64,000 nucleotides of DNA, taken from positions 1 through 64,000 of the forward strand of contig NZ_FMZS01000010.1 of NCBI RefSeq assembly GCF_900101265.1, in the 5' to 3' direction. The notes under the pieces were generated by a model. It saw only the letters and a list, made by a program, of their open reading frames with translations. It was not told the DNA's origin and searched no databases. Source of the stretch: Massilia sp. PDC64. GTDB lineage: Bacteria > Pseudomonadota > Gammaproteobacteria > Burkholderiales > Burkholderiaceae_D. Both the position numbers and the translations under genes were made by a program. This document shows positions 48,180 to 56,158 of the stretch, piece by piece (the stretch's first letter is position 1; the number at the start of each line of letters is the position of its first letter).

Positions 48180-49184
48180 TCAGGCGCCGGCCGGATGGCC
48201 CGGTCGGGGCTGCGGTGCCATCGGCGGCACCACGATGTCGTCGTTCAGGCGCAGGAACTTGAAACCGGCGAGCACCTGGCCGTTCTTGCCCGCCTGGCGG
48301 TTGCGTTCCTCGCGTGCGGCGGCGCGGGCGATGTAGGACTCGAAGGTTTCCTCGCGTACCTGCGGCTCGGAGGAGTGAAGGAAGTGGCGTTCGCCGTCGG
48401 GCCCGAGCACGACGAGGCCCACGTGCGAGGCCCAGTACTGCCCGTCCCGTGTCGAGATCACGTTGACGAGATCGCCTTCGCGCAGCTGGCTCGCGATGGT
48501 CGCCACGCGATCCTTTGGCACGTAGGCCTGGCGGCTCGTCTCGACGGGGATGCTGGCGTCCGTGTGGTGGCGCGTCTTGAGGAAGCGGGCGCGGTCGATC
48601 GTCATCGTGTACGCGGGGCCGTCCGGGCCCGCCAGTTCGGCGCTGATGTCCGTGACGAGCCAGCGGTTCGCCACGTTCCAGTCCATCTCCGTGTAGTGGT
48701 TGCGCGTGGCCACGCCGATGATGCCGTCACGGTAGCGGATGCGCTGCAGCATCCAGAAGAATTCTTCCCACGACTGGGACAGGGCCATCGCGTACGTGTG
48801 CTCCGCGAACACGACGCAGTCGCTGTGGTCCAGGCTGAACATCGGCAGGTCGTCATGGACCTGGTACGGGAACTCGCCCAGCAGGTTCAGGCGGTACGGC
48901 TGGCCGAGGTTCTTGCGGCCGATGGCGGCGATGCGCTTGCGCAGGTCGGGCTCGGCCTCGTGCACCCACGCGATGTAGCGGCCCGCCTCGACGGGATGCA
49001 TGCGGTACAGCGGCTTGCCCAGGATCGCCTCGAGCGGCTCCGTGGCGGCGGTCTGCGCGGTCGGGCTGGCCTCGGCGGCGACGGGCGTGGCCGCCTGTGT
49101 GGCGACCTGGGTGGCGGGCGGCGTCGCGCAGCCGGCAACGAGTGTGGAGAGCAGGAGCGCGGGCAGCGCGCGGACAGGACGCAT
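48180..49184 (-). CDS. DUF1460 lipoprotein (NlpC/P60-like fold)
   Basis: This 334-aa protein has a lipobox VAGC (about Cys18), a Thr/Ala/Pro linker, and a domain containing SLDHSDCVVFAEHTYAMALS, WNVANRWLVTDIS and WASHVGLVVLG. This matches DUF1460, an N-acetylmuramoyl-alanine amidase-like cysteine-peptidase fold with Cys in the DCV motif and His in SHVGLV. It may trim peptidoglycan or another envelope polymer. The start at 49184 is chosen so that the lipoprotein signal is N-terminal; the frame is open to 49295. It is divergent from the TonB-dependent receptor. Confidence 0.8.
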   Translation of the reverse strand: MRPVRALPALLLSTLVAGCATPPATQVATQAATPVAAEASPTAQTAATEPLEAILGKPLYRMHPVEAGRYIAWVHEAEPDLRKRIAAIGRKNLGQPYRLNLLGEFPYQVHDDLPMFSLDHSDCVVFAEHTYAMALSQSWEEFFWMLQRIRYRDGIIGVATRNHYTEMDWNVANRWLVTDISAELAGPDGPAYTMTIDRARFLKTRHHTDASIPVETSRQAYVPKDRVATIASQLREGDLVNVISTRDGQYWASHVGLVVLGPDGERHFLHSSEPQVREETFESYIARAAAREERNRQAGKNGQVLAGFKFLRLNDDIVVPPMAPQPRPGHPAGA

Positions 49185-49280
49185 GGCGGATCTCGATGGA
49201 TAAAACGCTACGCTACCCCGTGCGGACTGTGCCGTCAAAAAGAAATTTTCAGACCGAGCATTCCTTTTAGTTATAGATTC

Positions 49281-49299
49281 TTCAACAGTAATCATTATC
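49281..49299. promoter_or_regulatory. Possible Fur-type operator
   Basis: TTCAACAGTAATCATTATC matches the 19-bp Fur consensus at 13 positions, with the right half (TAATCATTATC) complete. It lies 75 bp upstream of the receptor ATG, between two divergent genes. Iron control of the receptor is an inference. Confidence 0.4.
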
Positions 49300-49374
49300 C
49301 AACCCCTTTGCCATCGTCAATACTTGGGGCGAGACCGGGACACACGGTTCCACGATGACAAAGAGGAGAGAGAA

Positions 49375-52320
49375 ATGTTGAAGCAGAAGCCGCTCGCGGC
49401 CGCTGTCGCACTGGCATGGCTGGGCGTGGCGGGCACGCCCGCGCTGGCCCAGAACGATGCCGGCACCACGCAGATGCAAACGGTCGAAGTGACGGGCATC
49501 CGCGCGTCGATGGCGAAGTCGCTGGCCGTCAAGCGCGACGCCACCGCCAACGTCGAAGTGATCACCGCCGAAGACGTGGGCAAGATGCCGGACAAGAACC
49601 TGGCCGATTCGCTGCAGCGCCTGCCCGGCGTCGCGGTGCGTACCGACTACGACGAAGCGGAAAAAGTGGCGATGCGCGGCACGAATCCGGACATGTCGCT
49701 GATCGTGTTCAACGGCCATACGGTCAGCAGCGGCGACTGGTACATCGCCGACCAGGCATCGAGCAGCCGGTCGACGAGCCTGTCCCTGATGCCGTCGTCG
49801 GTGCTGAACCAGGCCATCGTCTACAAGACGTCCCAGGCAAACATCGTCGACGGCGGTCTCGCGGGCACCATCAACGTCACGACCCGTAAACCCCTGGCGC
49901 AGAAGGAGCGCCTGTCGGGCGTGGCCAGCGTGGGGGCCAGCTACGCGACGCTGCCGGGCAAGACGGCCCCGGACCTGAACGCCTCCGTCAACTGGAAGAA
50001 CGAGGCAGGCACGTTCGGCTTCATCCTGCAGGGCTTCGCGGAAAAGCGCTACATCCGCCGCGACTCCGCGTCGCGCCTCGCGTATGGCACGAGCAGCGGC
50101 TGGGACGTCATCAACACGACCACCATGAAGGGCATCACGGACGCGTCGCTGGCCGGCAGCGGCTACAAGGCCGCGGACCTGAACGGGGTGCGCCTGCCCG
50201 GTTCGATGAGCACGGAATTCGTCGAGGGCGTGCGCGACCGGAAGGGCGGCATGTTCTCGCTGGAGTTCAAGCCGAACCAGGATGTCGACGTCACCGTGAC
50301 GGGCTTCACGTCCACCCTGAAGGCGCCGAACTACGGCCGCCTGAAGGCCGGCGCCATCTACAGCATGCTGCTCGGTAAAGCGTCGCTCGCCGACGGTGCC
50401 ACCGGCGCGACCGCGCCCAACACGAACTCGAACGGCCAGCAGGTGTTCGCGTCGATCCGCAACCCCGTCATCGTCACCGAGACGACGATGTACGGCGACC
50501 AGCTGCGCGTGCTGAAAAGCGCCGACATCATGTTCCCGGACGGGACGACGCCCCAGTACATCGGCAACTCGGAAGGCTTTTATCGCCAGGGCGCGCGAGC
50601 CACCAGCTCCTTCCTCGACCTGGACGGCAAGTGGCGCGTGAACCCGGACCTGACCTTGAAGACGCTGCTGTCGACGACGCGCGGCGTCGGCAAGACGGAT
50701 TACGACCAGGGCCTGACGTACGCCAGCTTCGGCACGGGCGTGTCGTATGCGCTGGCCGGCGTCGACAACGCGCCGTACGTGAAGTACTACGGCACCGGCA
50801 TCAAACCGGACCAGCTCGTGGTGCGCACCATCTCCGGCCTGAAGACGACAGACCGCGAGACGAGCGGCCAGGTCGACGGCGAATGGCGTGTCGACAAGGG
50901 CTGGATCCAGTCGGTGGAAGGGGGCGTGCGCTACGCCGACCACCACCGCGACAGCGCGCGCCGCTACCCGGCCTACCGCAACCGCGACATCACGATCGGC
51001 GCGCCGACCAGCACGATTCCCTGGCCGTCCGACTTCGGCGCGGGGCTCGACGGGCCGGCCGGCTGGGACAACACGGGCTACACGTTCGACCCGGCCGTGC
51101 TGATGGCGTACTTCCAGGGTGCGACGAAGGCGACGAGCGACCAGTACGAGCGCCGCATCGCGACCGAACTGCACATGCGCGAACGCCAGAGCGCGGGCTA
51201 CGTGATGGCCAACCTGGAAGGCGAGCGCTGGTCCGGCAACGTGGGCCTGCGCTTCGTGCAGACCCGCATCAACGCCGACATCCCGACGCCGATCCCGGCC
51301 GGGGTGTGCCTGCGCGCCGCGCCCGGCCAGCCGGCGATCCCGTGCGCCGCCTATCCGGATGCGATCACGACCTCGGGCGACCTGCAGCCGGTCTACGACA
51401 ACGAGCCCTTCAAGAACAACACCGGCAATACCTACTACTTCATCAAGACGGACCGCCGCTTCAACAACTGGCTGCCCAGCATGAACGTGCGCTACGAGCT
51501 GACGAAGGACCAGATCCTGCGCTTCGGCGCGAGCCGCACGGTGGGACGCCAGAACTACAACCTGCTCGGCGCCGGCTTCGGTTCGCCGACGTGCGATGCG
51601 CAGGGTTGCCGCGTGACGGGACCGAATCCGGACATCAAGCCGCTCACGTCGGACAATCTCGATGCGTCGTGGGCGTGGTATTTCTCGCGCCGCTCGATGG
51701 TCGGCGTGGACGTGTTCTACTCGCGCATCCAGGGCTATGCGAAGACCGGCACCACGGGCGGGTCCACGATCGACCTGTGGGATTCGGCGGCGCAGGCGAT
51801 GAAGACGTACGTCGTCCAGACGTCGGAGCAGCAGGGCGCACACATCGCCGGTCTCGAACTGTCGTACGAGCAGCCGCTCGGCACGACGGGCTTCGGCTTC
51901 ACCAGCAACATCAGCCGCGCGCACACGAAGGTCGACGACGGCCGTCCGATGGTGGGCGCGTCCGAATGGGCGGCGAACCTGGGCGGCTATTTCGAGAACG
52001 ACAAGGTGTCGCTGCGCCTCGTCGCGAACTACCGCAGCGAGTACGTGAACAGCTCCACGGCACCGGCGCCGACGGCCAACAGCCAGGGCCTGTACAGTGT
52101 CAATGGCGTATTGATGCCGACGGCACCCACGATGGCCGCACCGGTGACGACCCTGGCCTTCAACGCCAGCATCAATCTCGCGTCCAACCTGCTGCTCACG
52201 TTCGATGCGACGAACCTGACCAACGTGAAGCGCGCCTACTACCGCTACAGCGAGGAGGAGCAGCAGAAGCTGGACGTCAGCGGCCGCCAGTTCTACGTGA
52301 ACCTGAAATATCGTTTCTGA
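49375..52320 (+). CDS. TonB-dependent outer-membrane receptor
   Basis: This 981-aa protein has a signal peptide ending at PALAQ (about residue 23), a TonB-box-like QTVEVTGI, a plug domain with NVEVITAEDVGKMPDKNLADS and LQRLPGVAV, and a beta-barrel ending in FYVNLKYRF with a C-terminal Phe. The long barrel and MAKSLAVKR start resemble the TIGR01782-type receptors used by many proteobacteria for carbohydrates or complex substrates. GAGGAG before ATG 49375 sets the start. The substrate is unknown; a possible Fur site hints at iron control. A strong terminator follows. Confidence 0.92.
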   Translation: MLKQKPLAAAVALAWLGVAGTPALAQNDAGTTQMQTVEVTGIRASMAKSLAVKRDATANVEVITAEDVGKMPDKNLADSLQRLPGVAVRTDYDEAEKVAMRGTNPDMSLIVFNGHTVSSGDWYIADQASSSRSTSLSLMPSSVLNQAIVYKTSQANIVDGGLAGTINVTTRKPLAQKERLSGVASVGASYATLPGKTAPDLNASVNWKNEAGTFGFILQGFAEKRYIRRDSASRLAYGTSSGWDVINTTTMKGITDASLAGSGYKAADLNGVRLPGSMSTEFVEGVRDRKGGMFSLEFKPNQDVDVTVTGFTSTLKAPNYGRLKAGAIYSMLLGKASLADGATGATAPNTNSNGQQVFASIRNPVIVTETTMYGDQLRVLKSADIMFPDGTTPQYIGNSEGFYRQGARATSSFLDLDGKWRVNPDLTLKTLLSTTRGVGKTDYDQGLTYASFGTGVSYALAGVDNAPYVKYYGTGIKPDQLVVRTISGLKTTDRETSGQVDGEWRVDKGWIQSVEGGVRYADHHRDSARRYPAYRNRDITIGAPTSTIPWPSDFGAGLDGPAGWDNTGYTFDPAVLMAYFQGATKATSDQYERRIATELHMRERQSAGYVMANLEGERWSGNVGLRFVQTRINADIPTPIPAGVCLRAAPGQPAIPCAAYPDAITTSGDLQPVYDNEPFKNNTGNTYYFIKTDRRFNNWLPSMNVRYELTKDQILRFGASRTVGRQNYNLLGAGFGSPTCDAQGCRVTGPNPDIKPLTSDNLDASWAWYFSRRSMVGVDVFYSRIQGYAKTGTTGGSTIDLWDSAAQAMKTYVVQTSEQQGAHIAGLELSYEQPLGTTGFGFTSNISRAHTKVDDGRPMVGASEWAANLGGYFENDKVSLRLVANYRSEYVNSSTAPAPTANSQGLYSVNGVLMPTAPTMAAPVTTLAFNASINLASNLLLTFDATNLTNVKRAYYRYSEEEQQKLDVSGRQFYVNLKYRF

Positions 52321-52339
52321 CGTCGTTGCGGACACGTGC

Positions 52340-52364
52340 AAGGGGGCTGGGGCCCCCTTTTTTA
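52340..52364 (+). terminator. Rho-independent terminator after the receptor gene
   Basis: An 8-bp stem AAGGGGGC with GCCCCCTT, a 4-nt loop and six T residues start 20 bp after the stop. The next 270 bp (52365-52635) hold no recognised gene; a promoter for the small genes should be there but none is convincing. Confidence 0.9.
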
Positions 52365-52635
52365 TTGCATTTTTCGACGTCACGTAGGCCTGTTTGAAGG
52401 TGGCCTGTAGGACTGGAACTCATGGGGACGTACAGTGTGCGGCATCTAACGGTTCGCACCCGGGTGGACTCGCTACGATGGAGGCGTCGAGTGAGGCGCC
52501 AGCGATCCAACGCAGGCGGCCAAACACCTCGACAGGTCAGCCGGTCGCCTCGAGGACCGGCACCAATTTTGAAGCCGGCGACATGGCGCGATCATCGATC
52601 CGCGTGCGCGGGCTTCCACGGAAGCGGAGGTTGCC

Positions 52636-52803
52636 ATGACCACGACGACGACGAACCATCCCCCCAAGCACCTCGTGCGCGAGTACCTCGAGCGGCGTTC
52701 GAAGGACACGAAACCGCCGCCGACGCCGGAAGAAATCCGGCGCCAGCTGGGCTGGGGCATGCTGATGCCGTCGGACGACCGGATCGGCGCCTCCCGTTCC
52801 TAG
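52636..52803 (+). CDS. Small hypothetical protein (55 aa)
   Basis: CGGAGG lies six bases before ATG 52636, and the frame encodes a hydrophilic, Pro/Arg-rich 55-residue protein with a Thr run at the start, HLVREYLERRSKD, and the Trp-containing RRQLGWGMLMPSDD. No domain is recognised. The good ribosome binding site, codon use like that of the neighbours and a second small gene nearby support it as real. Confidence 0.65.
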   Translation: MTTTTTNHPPKHLVREYLERRSKDTKPPPTPEEIRRQLGWGMLMPSDDRIGASRS

Positions 52804-52869
52804 ACAGGATCGCGCGCGCCACGTGCCCGCGCCGTTGCAGTACCACCGTCATCGAACAGGAGAAGCATC

Positions 52870-53040
52870 ATGACCGCCAAGATCGGCAACAAACACGTCG
52901 CGCAGCACCGCGGCAGGAAAGAGCGCGAGGAGATCCGCAAGATGAACATCGCGCGCGAAGCCCTCAAGATTGCCGCGGCCCGCGCCAAATATCGCAACCA
53001 GCAGAAGGGCCAGCGTCCGCTGGCCGAAGCGGCCGCCTGA
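52870..53040 (+). CDS. Small basic hypothetical protein (56 aa)
   Basis: AGGAGAAG lies just before ATG 52870. The product is highly basic and probably helical (GRKEREEIRKMNIAREALK, AAARAKYRNQQKGQRP), suggesting nucleic-acid or ribosome binding. No family is recognised. It follows the 55-aa gene by 66 bp and is closed by a perfect hairpin, so the two form a small transcription unit. Confidence 0.65.
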   Translation: MTAKIGNKHVAQHRGRKEREEIRKMNIAREALKIAAARAKYRNQQKGQRPLAEAAA

Positions 53041-53066
53041 TCACGGCCTGATCCATCCGCTTCCCG

Positions 53067-53096
53067 AGGGCCCGCCATGGCGACATGGCGGGCCCT
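53067..53096 (+). terminator. Perfect hairpin after the small genes
   Basis: AGGGCCCGCCATG (53067-53079) pairs with CATGGCGGGCCCT (53084-53096) over a 4-nt loop. The following bases are T-rich only in part (TCGTCGTTTG), so it is a probable terminator. Confidence 0.7.
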
Positions 53097-53227
53097 TCGT
53101 CGTTTGCCGGCGCGTTCGCCGGGCGCACCGCCGTTCACCGGCACGGCGCCGCCATTGGCCGAAAAGCACTTCCACCGGCGTACCCGTCTCCGTTATCGTG
53201 TCGACATTCGATCACAACGGAGGAAAC

Positions 53228-53602
53228 ATGAATAGCGAAGCTTCCTACCACCTGCGGCGCCAGGTGTTGTGGGGCCTGGTCCTGGTGGGACTGGGCGTGG
53301 CCTTCCTGCTGGACCAGATGGATGTGTTCGACATCCGCTCGCTGTGGCATTATGCGCCGCTGCTGCTGGTCGTCGTGGGCATCAACCAGACCATCGGCTA
53401 CCCGAGCGCCCGCGAATTCTCCAACGGCCTGTGGACCGTGTTCATCGGCCTGTGGCTGTTCGCCGTGCTCGAGGGCCTGTGGGGCCTCACGTTCGGCAAC
53501 AGCTGGCCCCTGTTCATCATCATCAGCGGCATCACGATGGCGATCCGGCCGATCGCCGAGCGCCGCTTCGGCCAGAAAGGAGGGGACGGCCATGGAAAAT
53601 AA
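53228..53602 (+). CDS. LiaI/LiaF-like transmembrane protein (DUF5668)
   Basis: This 124-aa membrane protein has about four short hydrophobic segments and LGVAFLLDQMDVFDIRSLWHY, the typical DUF5668/LiaI-LiaF transmembrane motif. ACGGAGGAAAC precedes ATG 53228. It overlaps the next, related gene by 11 bp; the two share the LLDxxD pattern and look like a duplicated module. It probably senses or buffers envelope state with the kinase encoded downstream. Confidence 0.8.
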   Translation: MNSEASYHLRRQVLWGLVLVGLGVAFLLDQMDVFDIRSLWHYAPLLLVVVGINQTIGYPSAREFSNGLWTVFIGLWLFAVLEGLWGLTFGNSWPLFIIISGITMAIRPIAERRFGQKGGDGHGK

Positions 53603-54299
53603 CACCAACCGCGCCTCGAGCCAGGTCGTGCTGGGCCTGCTCGTCGTGGGCATGGGCGTCCTGTTCCTGCTCGATAACCTCGACATCCTGAACTTCCGCC
53701 ACGCGATCGGCTTCTGGCCGCTCGTGTTCATCGTGGCCGGCTGTGCCGCGCTGTTCGGCAACGGTGCGCGCAGCGGCCGCAGCGGCAATTACATGGGCGG
53801 CGTGCTGATCGCGATCGGCCTGCTGATGATCGTCGGCCGCATGGGATATTTCTACATCAGCTGGGGCACGCTGTGGCCGCTCGTGATGATCGCGCTCGGC
53901 GGCCTCGTGCTGTACCGGTCGCTCGGCCCGGGACGGGTGGCGCGCGACGACCTTACCGCAGGCGCGAGCCCCGACAACGTCGTCGACATCGTCGCCGTGC
54001 TGGGCGGCTTCGAGCGCCGCGTCAGCTCGCAGGACTTCCGCGGCGGCGAGATCACGGCCGTGATGGGCGGTTGCGCACTCGACCTGCGCGACGCGTCCAT
54101 CGTCAAGGAAGCCGTGATCAACGTCTTCACGATCTGGGGCGGCATCAACATCAAGGTCCCGCCCGACTGGACCGTCGTCCTGAACGGCACGCCCGTGATG
54201 GGCGGGTTCGCGGAAAAGACGACCCGGCCGCCCGATGCCAGCAAGCGCCTCGTCATCACCGGCTACGCCATCATGGGCGGCGTGGAAGTGCGTAACTAA
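53592..54299 (+). CDS. LiaF-like membrane protein with C-terminal LiaF domain
   Basis: This 235-aa protein starts with GVLFLLDNLDILNFRH and four membrane segments, then a beta-rich LiaF C-terminal domain (about 125-235) with repeated IVAVLGGFERRV, ITAVMGGCALDLRDA and GTPVMGGFAEKT. In Gram-positive bacteria LiaF restrains the LiaS kinase; here the downstream kinase is LytS-type. It is part of a four-gene operon with very short gaps. Confidence 0.85.
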   Translation: MENNTNRASSQVVLGLLVVGMGVLFLLDNLDILNFRHAIGFWPLVFIVAGCAALFGNGARSGRSGNYMGGVLIAIGLLMIVGRMGYFYISWGTLWPLVMIALGGLVLYRSLGPGRVARDDLTAGASPDNVVDIVAVLGGFERRVSSQDFRGGEITAVMGGCALDLRDASIVKEAVINVFTIWGGINIKVPPDWTVVLNGTPVMGGFAEKTTRPPDASKRLVITGYAIMGGVEVRN

Positions 54300-54310
54300 G
54301 GGCGCGGCCA

Positions 54311-55405
54311 GTGCACGGCATTTTCGCGAGCTGGCGCGCGACGGCGCTCTACCTGCTGGCCTGGCTGATGCTGGGCCTGCTGCTGGCGGCCATGCTCGCC
54401 GTCAGCGGGGCGGGCTGGGGAGCGAGCGTCGTGTTCGCCGTGCCGCTGGCGCTCTGGTACGCGTACGCGGCGGGCTTTTCCGCCTATTACGTGTGCCGCG
54501 CGTACCCGCTGGGACGGCGCCGTCCGCTCGCCATCGCCGCCGGCGTCGGCATGACGGCGGCCTGCGTGTCCGGGCTGTGGTGCGGCATGGGTGCGGTCTG
54601 GAACAGCCTCCTGTCCGCACTGGCGCCCGACGCCTACGTGCCCGTCGCGAGCGGCCCCGTGCTGGCCTCGATGTTCGGCCTCGGCCTGATCCTGTACGGC
54701 CTGGCCGCCGCCGTGAACTACCTGCTGATCGAGACCGAGCGCGTGCGCCAGCTCGAGACGCAGCGCCTGGAAATGAAGCTGATGGCCCAGGACGCCGAAC
54801 TGCGCATGCTGCGCGCGCAGGTCGATCCGCACTTCCTGTTCAACAGCCTGAATTCGGTCAGCGCGCTGACGTCGCTCGACCCCGCCGCCGCGCGCGCGAT
54901 GACCGTGCAGCTGGCCGAGTTCTTCCGCCACACGCTGGGTCTGCGCGCCGACCGCAAGGTGACGCTCGACCAGGAACTGCAACTCGTGCGGCATTTCGTC
55001 GCGATCGAGCAGGTGCGTTACGGCGACCGGCTGCGTTTCGACGCTGCGATCGATCCCGCCGCCGGGCAGTGTCTGCTGGCGCCGATGCTGTTGCAGCCGC
55101 TCGTGGAAAACGCGATCAAGCACGGCATCGGGCAGATGATCGATCCCGGCCTCGTGCGCATCGAGGCGACGCGCGCCGGTTCGATCCTGCGCATCCGTGT
55201 GGAGAACGACGTCGATCCCGACAGCGTCGACGGCACGGGTTCCGCACGCGGCACGGGCCTGGGCCTCGTCAACGTGCGCCAGCGCCTCGCGGCGGACCAT
55301 GGGCACGAAGCGAGCGCGCACTGGATGCGGCGCGACGGCCGCTTCATCGTGGAGCTGGCACTGCCGGCCGTCACGGCCGACGAACCGCAACTTGAAAGGA
55401 ACTGA
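54311..55405 (+). CDS. LytS-type membrane sensor histidine kinase
   Basis: This 364-aa kinase has four hydrophobic spans (residues 10-140), a short coiled coil, and a His_kinase domain with phospho-acceptor His174 in VDPHFLFNSLNS, followed by an HATPase with VENAIKHGIGQ and GTGLGLVNVRQRL. It is the LytS/YehU class that pairs with LytTR regulators. The start is GTG 54311, with AAGGG upstream. It should sense an envelope or membrane signal, perhaps through the LiaF-like proteins encoded just before it. Confidence 0.9.
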   Translation: MHGIFASWRATALYLLAWLMLGLLLAAMLAVSGAGWGASVVFAVPLALWYAYAAGFSAYYVCRAYPLGRRRPLAIAAGVGMTAACVSGLWCGMGAVWNSLLSALAPDAYVPVASGPVLASMFGLGLILYGLAAAVNYLLIETERVRQLETQRLEMKLMAQDAELRMLRAQVDPHFLFNSLNSVSALTSLDPAAARAMTVQLAEFFRHTLGLRADRKVTLDQELQLVRHFVAIEQVRYGDRLRFDAAIDPAAGQCLLAPMLLQPLVENAIKHGIGQMIDPGLVRIEATRAGSILRIRVENDVDPDSVDGTGSARGTGLGLVNVRQRLAADHGHEASAHWMRRDGRFIVELALPAVTADEPQLERN

Positions 55406-55408
55406 CGC

Positions 55409-56158
55409 ATGCGTGTGATCATCGTGGACGACGAACCCCTGGCGCGCGCTGTGTTGCGCGAGCATCTCGGGGCCCATGCCGACGTGGAGATCGTCGGTGA
55501 ATGCGCCAACGGCTTCGAAGCCGTCAAGGCGATCGCGGAACTGGCGCCCGACCTCGTGTTCCTCGACATCCAGATGCCCAAGCTGGACGGCTTCGAAGTC
55601 GTCGAACTGGCCGGTGCGAAGACGCATTACGTGTTCGTCACCGCGTACGACCAGTTCGCCTTGCGCGCGTTCGATGTCCATGCGCTGGATTACCTTCTGA
55701 AACCGTTCACGCGCGAGCGGCTCGCGCAGGCCCTGGCGCACGCGCGCGAACGCCTCGCCGCACCCGCGGCCGCGACCCAGGGGGAGGCGGCGATGCGCGC
55801 ACTCGTGAGCGAAGCGCAGGCACGCCATCAACCGCTCGAACGCATCCTGATCCGCGACGGCGCGCGCGTCCAGGTGATACCCGTCGCGCGCATCGACTAC
55901 ATCGAGGCCCAGGACGATTACGTGGCCATCTGCTCGGAAGGTCGGCAGTGGCTGAAGAACCAGCGCATGGCCGAACTGGAAAGCCAGCTGGATCCGCAGG
56001 CCTTCCTGCGCGTGCACCGGTCCTACATCGTCAACCTGGGCACCATCGCGCGCATCGAGCCCACGGGCAAGGACGGTCACTGCGCCGTGCTGAAGTCGGG
56101 GGCGCGCATTCCCATCAGCCGCAGCGGTTACCAGAAGGTGCGCGATCTCATGCGCTAA
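55409..56158 (+). CDS. LytTR-family response regulator
   Basis: This 249-aa regulator has a receiver domain (phospho-acceptor Asp53 in LVFLDIQMP, Lys in LLKPFTRERL) and a C-terminal LytTR DNA-binding domain (about 143-249, with IDYIEAQDDYVAI and FLRVHRSYIVNL). It begins 3 bp after the kinase stop. Targets are unknown; the LiaF-like genes of the same operon are candidates. Its TAA interlocks with the stop of the convergent helicase gene. Confidence 0.93.
   Translation: MRVIIVDDEPLARAVLREHLGAHADVEIVGECANGFEAVKAIAELAPDLVFLDIQMPKLDGFEVVELAGAKTHYVFVTAYDQFALRAFDVHALDYLLKPFTRERLAQALAHARERLAAPAAATQGEAAMRALVSEAQARHQPLERILIRDGARVQVIPVARIDYIEAQDDYVAICSEGRQWLKNQRMAELESQLDPQAFLRVHRSYIVNLGTIARIEPTGKDGHCAVLKSGARIPISRSGYQKVRDLMR

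Noticed and set aside
49282..52383. A 1033-codon minus-strand frame across the TonB-dependent receptor
   Set aside because: Same antisense artefact; low-complexity Arg/Ala/Val/His protein with no motif, while the plus frame is a full receptor.
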